DNA of 7,174 nt from JAKBCQ01 sp021807585. Its GTDB lineage: Bacteria; Planctomycetota; Planctomycetia; Isosphaerales; Isosphaeraceae. Under the pieces are notes generated by a model that saw nothing but the letters and a program-made list of their open reading frames with translations, was not told the DNA's origin and searched no databases. The DNA is taken from positions 1 to 7,174 of the forward strand of contig DAHWFG010000647.1 of assembly GCA_027325115.1 (NCBI GenBank), in the 5' to 3' direction. The translations under genes were made by a program, and so were the position numbers. Of the stretch, positions 1-6,380 are shown in pieces. Position 1 is the first letter of the stretch; each line of letters opens with the position of its first letter.

Positions 1-532
1 TCTCTTTTTGATGTGTTTGTAAAACTGCGCGATTACGCAACAACTGCTCCCACCGCTCGATCTAAAGCGTGCGATCGGGATCGTCCGCCGGCGGAAGGCG
101 CAAGCCCCGTTCGCTCGCGAGGTTGATTTTCCCGGCCCTGCGATCTCCCGCGACGATCCACGGATCGTAACCCGACCCGCGAACCCATACGACATCATCG
201 AACCCGCGGCCGAAACCATGCCCCGCTTGCCGAAGCATCGGCGAGTCCGAAATCAACGCCGTTCGAACGCCTCGATTCCACAGAACGTCGGCGAGGATCG
301 TCTCGTCGTGACGCAACGGCGTCCAGCCCGATTCGGGATCGTGAAATCCGTGCCGTCCCGTCCACCAACTGCGACGCGTCGGCAGCGTCGTCAAATTGTC
401 GGCGAAACATTGGTCGAAGAGCACCCCCTCCGACGCCAGTCGATCAATCCGCGGAGTTTCGATCCAGGCGTTGCCGTAGGCGCCCACGAAACCCAAATGA
501 AGCCCGTTGCAAACGACGACGATCACATTCAT
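1..532 (-). pseudogene. Sulfatase-like protein (alkaline phosphatase superfamily fold), N-terminal part, interrupted by an in-frame TAG; runs off the left edge
   Basis: The ATG at 532-530 begins MNVIVVVCNGLHLGFVGAYG, followed by the family-typical ETPRIDRLASEGVLFDQCF and RSWWTGRHGF. This is the N-terminal layout of sulfatases and related hydrolases. The frame is open for 156 residues and then meets TAG at 64-62. Beyond the stop the same frame stays open to base 2 and reads IERWEQLLRNRAVLQTHQKE, which looks like authentic continuation. Family members usually have about 400-500 residues, so the gene is probably disrupted by a nonsense change (for example TGG to TAG) or a sequencing error. The active site also looks altered. 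The position of the Cys/Ser that becomes formylglycine (C/S-x-P-x-R) is Thr in TLPTR, and the N-terminal metal-binding Asp residues appear to be replaced in VCNGLHLGF. I prefer this start because the upstream reading (532-640) is Arg-rich and unlike the family. A good Shine-Dalgarno is not visible. Confidence 0.72.
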
Positions 533-792
533 GCCCACGATTGTACCTGGAGTCGATCGCGACCGCCGGCCTATCTTCGACCGATACTCCCCCAATCGCA
601 GCCAAGAACGCATTCGCGTTCCTCGGCGCCGAATCTGCATTACACTTCAAATCGAAGCGATTGACTCTCGGTTCGATGATTTCGCGGCGAGCGCCGTGAA
701 AGCTCGGTCCCCTTATCATAAAATAAGATTAAGGACAAAAGCTTCGACACAATCGGTTTCAAGTATTCGATCAAACCCCGGGAGCTATTTCC

Positions 793-1368
793 ATGATCAA
801 GAAGATCGGCCTTGGCGTGTGTTTACTCTTTGTTTCGTCGATCACCGCCGGTCCGCTCGATCGCGCCCGCGCTCAGGACGCGAAACCCGAAAAAAAGGCC
901 AAAAAAGCGGACGACACCGCGTTCCCCAACACGCCTCAGGGGGCGTTTCAAACGTTCTTCCTGGCAATGATCACGCAACATCACGACAAGCTTCACGAGG
1001 CGGCGCTCCCCGACAAAGACCTGGACGTCTTGCTCGAGGGTGAAAAACCCCCGGCGCGCGTCGTCGACCGATTGAAGGCCGAGATCACCGACATGAAGTT
1101 CCGAGTCCTCAAGCCCGGCGACGTCGTCGAGCTTCCAGGCGGCAAAAAACTGACGATCAAGCCGTCCGAGGTCGACGAAACACACGCTGTCATCATGGCG
1201 CCGGGAGATCCCGTTCCCACGCGTTGCGTCAAGGTCGAAAGCAAATGGAAGATCGACGCGTCGGTTATCATCGCCGCCAGGCTCGCCGCCAACGAAGCCA
1301 AACGCGCTCAGAACAATCGCCCCGGCGACGACCCGGATCCCAAACCGAAGACGCGACGGCCGCGCTAA
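793..1368 (+). CDS. Small exported protein of unknown function
   Basis: A 191-residue protein that I do not recognise as a named family. Residues 1-27 form a Sec signal peptide: a KK start, a hydrophobic core GLGVCLLFVSSITAG, and a likely signal peptidase I site at ARA|QD. A Lys-rich mature N-terminus follows (about 31-39). The globular part (about 45-160) opens with GAFQTFFLAMITQHHDKLHEA and ends with CVKVESKWKIDASVIIAARLAA. The aromatic/helical opening and the 'V-x-V-x-x-K-W-K-I-D' strand near the end resemble NTF2-like/DUF4878-type folds, but that is only a guess. The tail (about 173-191) is Pro/Asp/Lys/Arg-rich and probably disordered. The start is supported by GGGAG at 780-784, eight bases before the ATG. 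The gene stands alone, divergent from the sulfatase-like gene and convergent with the lipoprotein gene. The location is probably periplasmic. Confidence 0.8.
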   Translation: MIKKIGLGVCLLFVSSITAGPLDRARAQDAKPEKKAKKADDTAFPNTPQGAFQTFFLAMITQHHDKLHEAALPDKDLDVLLEGEKPPARVVDRLKAEITDMKFRVLKPGDVVELPGGKKLTIKPSEVDETHAVIMAPGDPVPTRCVKVESKWKIDASVIIAARLAANEAKRAQNNRPGDDPDPKPKTRRPR

Positions 1369-1373
1369 TTCAC

Positions 1374-1398
1374 GGAAGGTGAGGGTTGTAAACCTTCC
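1374..1398 (+). terminator. Hairpin just after the exported-protein gene
   Basis: GGAAGGT (1374-1380) pairs perfectly with ACCTTCC (1392-1398) around an 11-base loop, starting six bases after the TAA. No T-run follows, so a terminator or mRNA-end stabilising role is only a suggestion. Confidence 0.3.
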
Positions 1399-1492
1399 AC
1401 GGTCGGCCGACGAAACCGATCGAATTCCATCGTCGACGCTTCATCGCCGTCGATCATCAATCCACAAATCGTATAGCGCAAGCAATATCAAG

Positions 1493-1515
1493 GCGTATTT
1501 CTCAAAGAAATACGC
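1493..1515. terminator. Strong hairpin between convergent genes, possible bidirectional terminator
   Basis: GCGTATTTCT (1493-1502) and AGAAATACGC (1506-1515) are perfect 10-base inverted arms with a three-base loop. A G-T pair and an A-T pair can extend the stem. It lies between two convergent genes, about 50 bases beyond the lipoprotein stop and 125 beyond the other stop. Only short T-rich stretches flank it, so termination is plausible but not proven. Confidence 0.45.
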
Positions 1516-1565
1516 TTAGCCTTACACTCGTTTATACAATAATCCATTGATTTGGAGGGGGGATT

Positions 1566-2183
1566 TTAGCGGAGCGTACGGGGCGTTTTCCATTGCATCG
1601 CGGCGCCCCGCGCGACGGTCACTCCGGGCTTCCATCCGCGACCGATTGTGCTCGGTCGGGGGTCGCTTCCCGCATCGGTTGAATCGCTCGAATCGCTCGC
1701 GGGTGTATCGGACGGGTCGCGATCGGGGACGTCGGAGGGATCGGCGGGGGTGATTTGACCGGGGATCCGAGCGAACGGCGGCGCCTTGTGCGATTTCGCC
1801 TTCCGCGTCGGCGTCGATTCGACGAATTCCTCGTCGTCGTAAGAATGTGTTCCGGTGCGCGACCGCGTTGCCGATGCCAATCCCGCCGAGCCCGAAGATC
1901 CCTCGGCCGCGAGCGAACCACGCGTATCGTCGAGCCGAGACGCCAATGCCGCGTTCTCACGCTCGGTCCGAGTCAACCGGCTCTCGATCCGCCGATTCTC
2001 GCTATCGAGCTCGGCGACTTGACGCTGCAATTGTTCTTTTTCCGATTCAAGCTGGCTCACATTCGCCTTAAGCGTACCGACGGTCGTCCGTCGTCCCGTG
2101 AACAGACCTTGCTGCGCGCATCCCCCCGACATAGCGAGGATCGCGATCATGCCCGCGAACATCAGGGGTTTGCGTCGTTTCAT
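1566..2183 (-). CDS. Coiled-coil putative lipoprotein
   Basis: A 205-residue protein of unknown function. The N-terminus MKRRKP is followed by a hydrophobic stretch (7-18) and SGG-Cys22, a relaxed lipobox without the usual Leu at -3. Lipidation is therefore likely but not certain. Residues about 38-92 are a long Glu/Gln/Leu/Arg-rich helix with heptad-like spacing (LESEKEQLQRQVAELDSENRRI), a clear coiled coil. The rest is low complexity: Ser/Gly/Ala around 93-105, then a Pro/Asp/Ser segment (about 145-175) with repeated DPSD and SDS units, and a basic end. This architecture fits a cell-envelope tether or oligomerising lipoprotein, but nothing shows a specific role. It lies 187 bases downstream of the lapA-like gene on the same strand and may have its own promoter. 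The ATG at 2183-2181 is the only start that gives a signal sequence. Confidence 0.78.
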   Translation of the reverse strand: MKRRKPLMFAGMIAILAMSGGCAQQGLFTGRRTTVGTLKANVSQLESEKEQLQRQVAELDSENRRIESRLTRTERENAALASRLDDTRGSLAAEGSSGSAGLASATRSRTGTHSYDDEEFVESTPTRKAKSHKAPPFARIPGQITPADPSDVPDRDPSDTPASDSSDSTDAGSDPRPSTIGRGWKPGVTVARGAAMQWKTPRTLR

Positions 2184-2221
2184 GGCGAACGATCTCGATG
2201 AATTTCAAGTCTATCGTTCCA

Positions 2222-2237
2222 GATATCCCGATATCCC
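2222..2237. repeat. Tandem GATATCCC pair upstream of the lipoprotein gene
   Basis: Two perfect back-to-back copies of GATATCCC, ending about 40 bases upstream of the lipoprotein ATG. They could be an operator or chance. The rest of the 187-base spacer has no gene that I can support. Confidence 0.3.
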
Positions 2238-2370
2238 GAACGAGTGAAACCGTTTCGTCTCCTCTTAAACATACACGACGATCGCGACCGATGACGCCGG
2301 AACGTCAAATCCGATCGAGATCGACCGCAAAGCGACGGTCGATCAATCGCCGTTCGATCACGATCGCGCC

Positions 2371-2745
2371 TCAACCTCCGTGCTTCAGCCCCTCGGTCGC
2401 CTTCGCGGCGTAATCCGCGGGGGGGCGGTCTTCGTCCATTTGATAGGATCGGCCTTCGGGCTCGCTCCGATTCGTCCCGTTGCGTTCATAACGTTTAAAT
2501 GCTTGCAGAATCGTCATAATCAGAAACGTGACGACCGATCCGCACGCTGCGCTGATCAGGATCACTACGCCCGTCGTACTATCCAACTTTCCCAAACCGA
2601 ACGGGAAAATAATCTTCACCGCGGCGTTGTTCGAAATCATGAACCAAAGAACGAGACCGAGGACGATCGCGGCGCCCACGAGCCGCCGATAAATCCAAAA
2701 ATTCCTGATAAACGATCCGCGTCGCTTATACGGAGACATCGACAT
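2371..2745 (-). CDS. LapA-like (DUF1049-type) two-helix inner-membrane protein
   Basis: With the start chosen here the protein has 124 residues. A basic N-terminus (YKRRGSFIRNFWIYRR) precedes membrane helix 1 (about 22-37). Next comes a short loop SNNAAVKIIFPFGLGKLDS and helix 2 (about 57-80, ending FLIMTIL). The loop pattern 'N-x-x-x-V-x-x-x-F' between two helices is the signature of the LapA/DUF1049 family, which in E. coli (LapA with LapB) acts in envelope lipid homeostasis. The tail (84-124) is hydrophilic and charged. The open frame extends to 2859, but the upstream 38 residues are Arg/Ser-rich. The ATG at 2745-2743 has the best ribosome-binding site in the window, so I use it. It follows the prepilin peptidase gene after about 140 bases on the same strand. 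No lapB-like TPR gene is visible here. Confidence 0.8.
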   Translation of the reverse strand: MSMSPYKRRGSFIRNFWIYRRLVGAAIVLGLVLWFMISNNAAVKIIFPFGLGKLDSTTGVVILISAACGSVVTFLIMTILQAFKRYERNGTNRSEPEGRSYQMDEDRPPADYAAKATEGLKHGG

Positions 2746-2751
2746 AATACG

Positions 2752-2758
2752 CTCCCTT
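2752..2758 (-). promoter_or_regulatory. Shine-Dalgarno site that decides the lapA-like start
   Basis: On the minus strand this reads AAGGGAG, six bases before the ATG at 2745-2743. The upstream alternative start at 2859 has no comparable site, so the shorter 124-residue form is preferred. Confidence 0.7.
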
Positions 2759-2886
2759 GTACGAAACGGTCCGCGTCGAGCGCTTGACCGGGGAGAGATT
2801 TGAGGCGCACTTCGTCGGCGCTCGGATTGTTCCGTTCGAACGCTCTCGGGTTGTTCCATGCCCGCCGATCCGCGCGATCCCTCGAA

Positions 2887-3819
2887 TCAGGAATCCATCC
2901 CCAACAAATACCAGAATACCACGGAAAGAGTGCGAAAGAGTTCGTCGCCCCAGCCGATCCACAGAGGTTTTCGGCATAACAGTAATAAAATCGCCGCCAT
3001 GCTCAAATAAGGCCCGAAAGCAAGTTCGTGATCGGACCCGCGAGATTGGATCCCCGACCACCGTTTTCCGATCAATATGAAGATTTTACCGATCGCGTGG
3101 AAAAGTCCGAGAAAAGCGCCCAGGAAGAACGTTAGGATCGAGAACTGCCAGCCCACAAACGATCCGATCATCGCCATCAACGTTACATCGCCGAATCCCA
3201 TCGCCTCCTTGCGAAGCGCCAGCGAACCCAACGTCCGCACCGCGAGCGTCATCCCCCCTCCCGTTAAAAGTCCGATCATCCCGAACCAAAAACCGTCGGC
3301 GTGCGTGATCGCGTGCGAAGGCGCCGATCGGATCGTCGGCAGCCAAACCCCGGCGACGATTCCAATTACCATCCCCGGGATCGTGATTTGATCGGGTATC
3401 ACGGTCAAATCATAATCGATGAAAGTCGCGACGATCAAAAACGCGATCAACGTCGCATCATAGGCCAGCCGGATCAAATCGTCGACCGGAACCGACCCAT
3501 ACCGATCAAGATTGGGAATCACCACGTCGACGCAATACATTAAAACAAATAAACATGTCGTCAACAATTCCACAAGCGAATACCGAATCGAAATCGGCAG
3601 CCCGCATCGCCTGCACACTCCTCCTAATAGCAGCCGGCTCAACATCGGCACGTTATCCCGCGGCTCGATCGCCTCCAGGCACCTGGGACAGTGCGACGCG
3701 GGCCAGATCACACTCTTCTGCCAAGGAATTCGATATATACATACGTTAATAAAGCTGCCGACGGTCGCTCCGATCGCGATCACGATGAGACCCAACGTCA
3801 ATGTGACGGCCCACATCAT
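2887..3819 (-). CDS. pilD: Prepilin peptidase / N-methyltransferase (type IV leader peptidase, A24 family)
   Basis: A 310-residue polytopic inner-membrane aspartic protease. It cleaves the leader of type IV prepilins and pseudopilins and usually N-methylates the new N-terminus. The hallmark GSFINVCIYRIP is at 21-32. The zinc-type cysteines CPRC (44-47) and CRRC (69-72) are both intact. The two catalytic aspartates are visible: D135 in FIDYDLTVIPD and D211 in GFGDV (the GxGD motif). Several hydrophobic helices surround them, and a longer than minimal hydrophobic tail ends at GMDS. The start is the ATG at 3819-3817, overlapping the aroK stop as ATGA; the next codon is also ATG. GGGAG lies eight bases upstream. 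The open frame reaches 3858 inside aroK, but the coupled start fits better. Planctomycetes encode many DUF1559-type pseudopilin-like proteins, so substrates probably lie elsewhere in the genome. pilD and gspO are equivalent names here. Confidence 0.93.
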   Translation of the reverse strand: MMWAVTLTLGLIVIAIGATVGSFINVCIYRIPWQKSVIWPASHCPRCLEAIEPRDNVPMLSRLLLGGVCRRCGLPISIRYSLVELLTTCLFVLMYCVDVVIPNLDRYGSVPVDDLIRLAYDATLIAFLIVATFIDYDLTVIPDQITIPGMVIGIVAGVWLPTIRSAPSHAITHADGFWFGMIGLLTGGGMTLAVRTLGSLALRKEAMGFGDVTLMAMIGSFVGWQFSILTFFLGAFLGLFHAIGKIFILIGKRWSGIQSRGSDHELAFGPYLSMAAILLLLCRKPLWIGWGDELFRTLSVVFWYLLGMDS

Positions 3820-4388
3820 GGGTTCGACTCCCGTCGGAAAGATCCGTCCCCCCACCACGCAGCGATTTCCCTCGCAATCCCCTCGGCGTCGAGATCGTCG
3901 GTCGCCACCGTGAAATCGGCCAGTTCCTGATAAAGCGGCGCACGCTCGGCGAGGATCGCTTCAAGCTCGTCAAGCGTTCCCAGCGGGGTGAGGGGAGGGC
4001 GGTCGTCAACCTCGACGCCGTGCGCCTTGAGCCTGCGGCGGATCGTATCGATCCCGGTTGAAAGCCAAACGATCGCGCCGTGACGGCGCAATCGAGAGCG
4101 ATTCGACGCGCGCAAAATCGCGCCCCCTCCCGTCGCGACAATCGAACCCGGAGCGTGCTCGATCAGTGTGGAAAGCGCGTTCTCCTCGATGTCGCGAAAG
4201 TCGCTTTCGCCCGATTCATCGAAGATCGAACGAATCGACCTCCGCTCACTTAATGTTATCAAAAGATCTAGATCAATAAAATCTCGATCGAGCGCGCGCG
4301 CCAGCCGCTCGCCGACGGTCGTCTTTCCCGACCCCCGCAGACCGATCAACGAGATTCCCGGCGTTCGCTCGCCGTTCGCTCGGCTCAC
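3816..4388 (-). CDS. aroK: Shikimate kinase
   Basis: A 190-residue cytosolic enzyme that phosphorylates shikimate to shikimate 3-phosphate with ATP, the fifth step of the shikimate pathway. The length is close to the family norm. The P-loop GLRGSGKTT is at 16-24. The Mg/shikimate-binding aspartates are in FIDLD (D39, D41). The shikimate-binding arginine is in FRDIE (R65), with GGG at 87-89. The lid arginine is in DRPPL (R130), followed by RAPLY (about 149-153). All key residues are present. The start is a GTG at 4388-4386 that overlaps the aroDE stop as GTGA, with GGAG about ten bases upstream. The stop overlaps the prepilin peptidase start by four bases. Together with aroDE it covers consecutive pathway steps, so coupled expression makes biochemical sense. 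Confidence 0.95.
   Translation of the reverse strand: MSRANGERTPGISLIGLRGSGKTTVGERLARALDRDFIDLDLLITLSERRSIRSIFDESGESDFRDIEENALSTLIEHAPGSIVATGGGAILRASNRSRLRRHGAIVWLSTGIDTIRRRLKAHGVEVDDRPPLTPLGTLDELEAILAERAPLYQELADFTVATDDLDAEGIAREIAAWWGDGSFRRESNP
3828..3832 (-). promoter_or_regulatory. Shine-Dalgarno site for the prepilin peptidase, inside the end of aroK
   Basis: On the minus strand this reads GGGAG, eight bases before the ATG at 3819. It lies within the last codons of aroK and supports the coupled ATGA start over the longer reading from 3858. Confidence 0.65.
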
Positions 4389-5881
4389 AATTGCGCCGCT
4401 CCAATCTTGCGGCGAAACGTCGAACGCATCGTCTCGAGCGGCGCGGGCATTCCCGTATAAAGCTCGAACTGCATCGCCGCCTGCTGAATAAACATTTCAA
4501 CACCTGTAACGGTCACGCACTCCCTATCTCTGGCAAGTTTCAGGAACATCGTGTTCTCGGGGCGATAGACGACGTCGAACACCACCATCCCGGGCCGAAA
4601 TCCCGCGGGAGGGACCGGAGTCGAATCGACGTCGGGATGCATCCCGACCGGTGTGCAATTGATCATAATATCGACAAGTGTCGCGGCGCGCATCCCCCAG
4701 CTCGTGCTCCGACAACCGACCTCGGATGCGAGTTTGACCGCCTTCTCGTCGTCACGCGAGCAGATCGTCACCCCCGAGCCCCGACGCGATAAACCGAACG
4801 CGAGCGTCCGCGCCGCACCGCCCGCTCCCAAAATCAAAATCTGCTTATCCAACAGCGGGCTCAACTCGGGGTCCATGCGGCCGCCAAGCGCGTATTCAAG
4901 CGAATCCATCGCCGCATGATAATCGGTATTATAACCGAGAAGCTTGTCGTCGCGGAACACGACCGTGTTGCAAGCTCCCGTCATATCGACCGCTCGATCC
5001 GCCTCGGTCAAAAGCTCCATCATCGGCTCTTTATGAGGAATCGTTACACTCATCCCCTTCACTCCCAACCGACGCAACCCGCCGATCGATTCCTTCAGCT
5101 TGCCCGCCGGAATCCGGATCGGAACCATCACCTTGTTCATCTCCAAATTGCGAAACGCCGCATTGTGAACCGGTGGAGAAAGCGAATGGCCGATCGGATC
5201 GCCGATCACCGCGTAAACCTCGGTCTCCGCATTAATTTGATCATAATAGTAATCGTCTTTCAAATCAAAAAATTGCGGCATCCCGGGAGCGAACGTCCGT
5301 TCGGGGTTGAATCCCGCGTAAGTCATCGCCGAACCGTATTTGGCGTTGAGAATCCGCGTGAACCGCGCCCAATCCCCCATCCCCACGCCGATCGTGGGAA
5401 CCTTGGCCGACGACGACTGAATCGCCTCGAGGACGTCGCACGTGTCGTCAAGCGTCGGCGCGGGGACCGCGAACTTAACATAATCCGCCGCGAGACCACG
5501 CGCCTTCTCCAGAATATCGGCCAGGTCGGAAGGATTACGTTTGAAATTATGATAACTAATAATGCGTTTGGTTTTGCCGAATCGGGGAATCTTATCGGCG
5601 ATATCGATCTCGAGATCGACCATATCGACCCCCATCACGATCGCCTCGCGAAGAATCCGTTGCCGCTTCTCCTCGTCGCCGCGAAAGATCCCTCCGTCCG
5701 ATCCGCGCCTCACCGTAACGACGATCGGGGTGAACCGTTCCTTGAGAATCCGCTTTAAATCGGGCTCACGCCGCAGGCAGTCGATCCGCAGCTCCACGAG
5801 CTCGGCGCCCTCTTCAGCGGCTTCTTTCCACTCGGCAATCAGCGCCGAATGGCGCCCCCGTCCCAACGTCACACAAATCAT
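4385..5881 (-). CDS. aroDE: Bifunctional 3-dehydroquinate dehydratase (type I) / shikimate dehydrogenase
   Basis: A 498-residue fusion that converts 3-dehydroquinate to 3-dehydroshikimate and then, with NADPH, to shikimate. Domain 1 (about 1-215) is a class I dehydratase. It has ELRID (30-34), TVR (56-58), the general base H111 in SYHNF and the Schiff-base lysine K136 in YVKFA. Domain 2 (about 220-490) is shikimate dehydrogenase. It has VIGDPIGHSLSPPVHN (225-240), SVTIPHK with catalytic K284, TGACNT (301-306), GYNTDY with catalytic D320, and the dinucleotide loop GAGGAAR (352-358). SVTIPHK rather than the common bacterial NVTIPHK matches plant-type fused enzymes as I recall them. The start ATG at 5881 has GGAG eight bases upstream. 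It is the first of three overlapping genes (aroDE-aroK-pilD). Nothing looks broken. The fused order DHQ dehydratase then shikimate dehydrogenase is that of plant DHQ-SDH enzymes. Confidence 0.95.
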   Translation of the reverse strand: MICVTLGRGRHSALIAEWKEAAEEGAELVELRIDCLRREPDLKRILKERFTPIVVTVRRGSDGGIFRGDEEKRQRILREAIVMGVDMVDLEIDIADKIPRFGKTKRIISYHNFKRNPSDLADILEKARGLAADYVKFAVPAPTLDDTCDVLEAIQSSSAKVPTIGVGMGDWARFTRILNAKYGSAMTYAGFNPERTFAPGMPQFFDLKDDYYYDQINAETEVYAVIGDPIGHSLSPPVHNAAFRNLEMNKVMVPIRIPAGKLKESIGGLRRLGVKGMSVTIPHKEPMMELLTEADRAVDMTGACNTVVFRDDKLLGYNTDYHAAMDSLEYALGGRMDPELSPLLDKQILILGAGGAARTLAFGLSRRGSGVTICSRDDEKAVKLASEVGCRSTSWGMRAATLVDIMINCTPVGMHPDVDSTPVPPAGFRPGMVVFDVVYRPENTMFLKLARDRECVTVTGVEMFIQQAAMQFELYTGMPAPLETMRSTFRRKIGAAQL

Positions 5882-6001
5882 CCGCTTGGCTCCGACATCA
5901 CGGCTGCGATCACGATGCGACCGCGCCTTTCTCTATTTCCCCGGCCTCTCAATCGACGACCCGATTCATTCTAACCGATTAAGCAAGCCCGAGCGCCCGA
6001 A

Positions 6002-6181
6002 CTAGCGATTCATCGGTTGTTCGAACCCATCGAGCGATTCTTCGGACGTTCCAACGCGTCGTTCGCCGTCGACGTTCGAAGCCAAGCGAATGAAGGCCCC
6101 TCCGCCCAAGCCAAACGCGCCCATCAACACGAAGCACCAACTTTTTCGAGGGCCGGAACGCCGATCCCGTCGCGAAAACAT
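6002..6181 (-). CDS. Probable 59-residue single-pass membrane protein upstream of aroDE
   Basis: A short reading frame from the ATG at 6181-6179 to TAG at 6004-6002. It begins MFSRRDRRSGPRKS, a strongly basic stretch. One hydrophobic, glycine-rich segment follows (WCFVLMGAFGLGGGAFIRLA, residues 15-34), and then an acidic/polar tail with DGERR and TSEESLDGF. Positive N-terminus, one helix and soluble tail is a typical small membrane-protein layout with the N-terminus inside. The overlapping 105-residue frame (5979-6296) is Arg/Trp-rich and looks unlike a protein, so I prefer this one. GGAG lies about twelve bases before the ATG, rather far. The gene sits 120 bases upstream of aroDE on the same strand and could lead that transcript. 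I do not recognise a family. It could still be a chance frame. Confidence 0.45.
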   Translation of the reverse strand: MFSRRDRRSGPRKSWCFVLMGAFGLGGGAFIRLASNVDGERRVGTSEESLDGFEQPMNR

Positions 6182-6380
6182 CGGTTCGCGACGCTCCGAT
6201 TCGCTCCATCAACCTCGCTCTTTCAAAACCGCTGAAAGCGCCGACGCCGAACCCGATATTCCAGTTTCCACAATCATAACCGATCAAATTATTCATAAAT
6301 TAGAATTGATTTATAAAAAAATATCGATCGATTTTTTTCGTTTGCCTAATTTATTATATATTAAGATTTTCTTTGTCGAT
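6182..6380. other. AT-rich intergenic spacer between mutL and the aroDE transcript
   Basis: About 200 bases without a convincing gene. The part from about 6285 to 6380 is strikingly AT-rich against the GC-rich surroundings and contains A7 and T7 runs. It probably holds the 3' end signal of mutL and the promoter of the downstream minus-strand genes. I cannot point to a clean -35/-10 pair. Confidence 0.5.
6315..6338 (-). terminator. A7/T7 inverted repeat after mutL, possible terminator
   Basis: AAAAAAAT (6315-6322) and ATTTTTTT (6331-6338) are perfect inverted arms around an eight-base loop that is part of the palindrome ATCGATCGAT. It lies about 45 bases downstream of the mutL stop on the minus strand, so the mutL RNA would end in a U-run. 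The stem is only A-T, so it is a weak intrinsic terminator at best. It could equally be bent promoter DNA. Confidence 0.25.

Noticed and set aside
711..734. A possible promoter for the exported-protein gene (AT-rich stretch with TAAAAT at 719-724)
   Set aside because: No acceptable -35 hexamer at 16-18 bases upstream, so I do not list it as a feature.
507..1043. A 178-residue plus-strand frame
   Set aside because: It overlaps the spacer and the well-supported exported-protein gene in another frame, and is Arg/Ser-rich without features.
2746..2859. N-terminal extension of the LapA-like protein
   Set aside because: It would add 38 Arg/Ser-rich residues, whereas the internal ATG has a near-ideal Shine-Dalgarno six bases upstream.
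3815..3833. A tRNA T-arm look-alike on the plus strand (GGGTTCGACTCCC with a 5-base stem)
   Set aside because: No matching acceptor, D or anticodon arms exist at the right distances, and the bases are explained by the aroK end, the prepilin peptidase start and its Shine-Dalgarno on the other strand.
4916..5758. A 280-residue open frame on the plus strand
   Set aside because: It lies wholly antisense to aroDE, whose motifs are intact. Its translation is rich in Arg, His and Ile without domain character, as expected from opposite-strand reading of GC-rich code.
5979..6296. A 105-residue minus-strand frame upstream of aroDE
   Set aside because: Arg/Trp-rich with no domain character. The overlapping 59-residue frame has a better membrane-protein profile.
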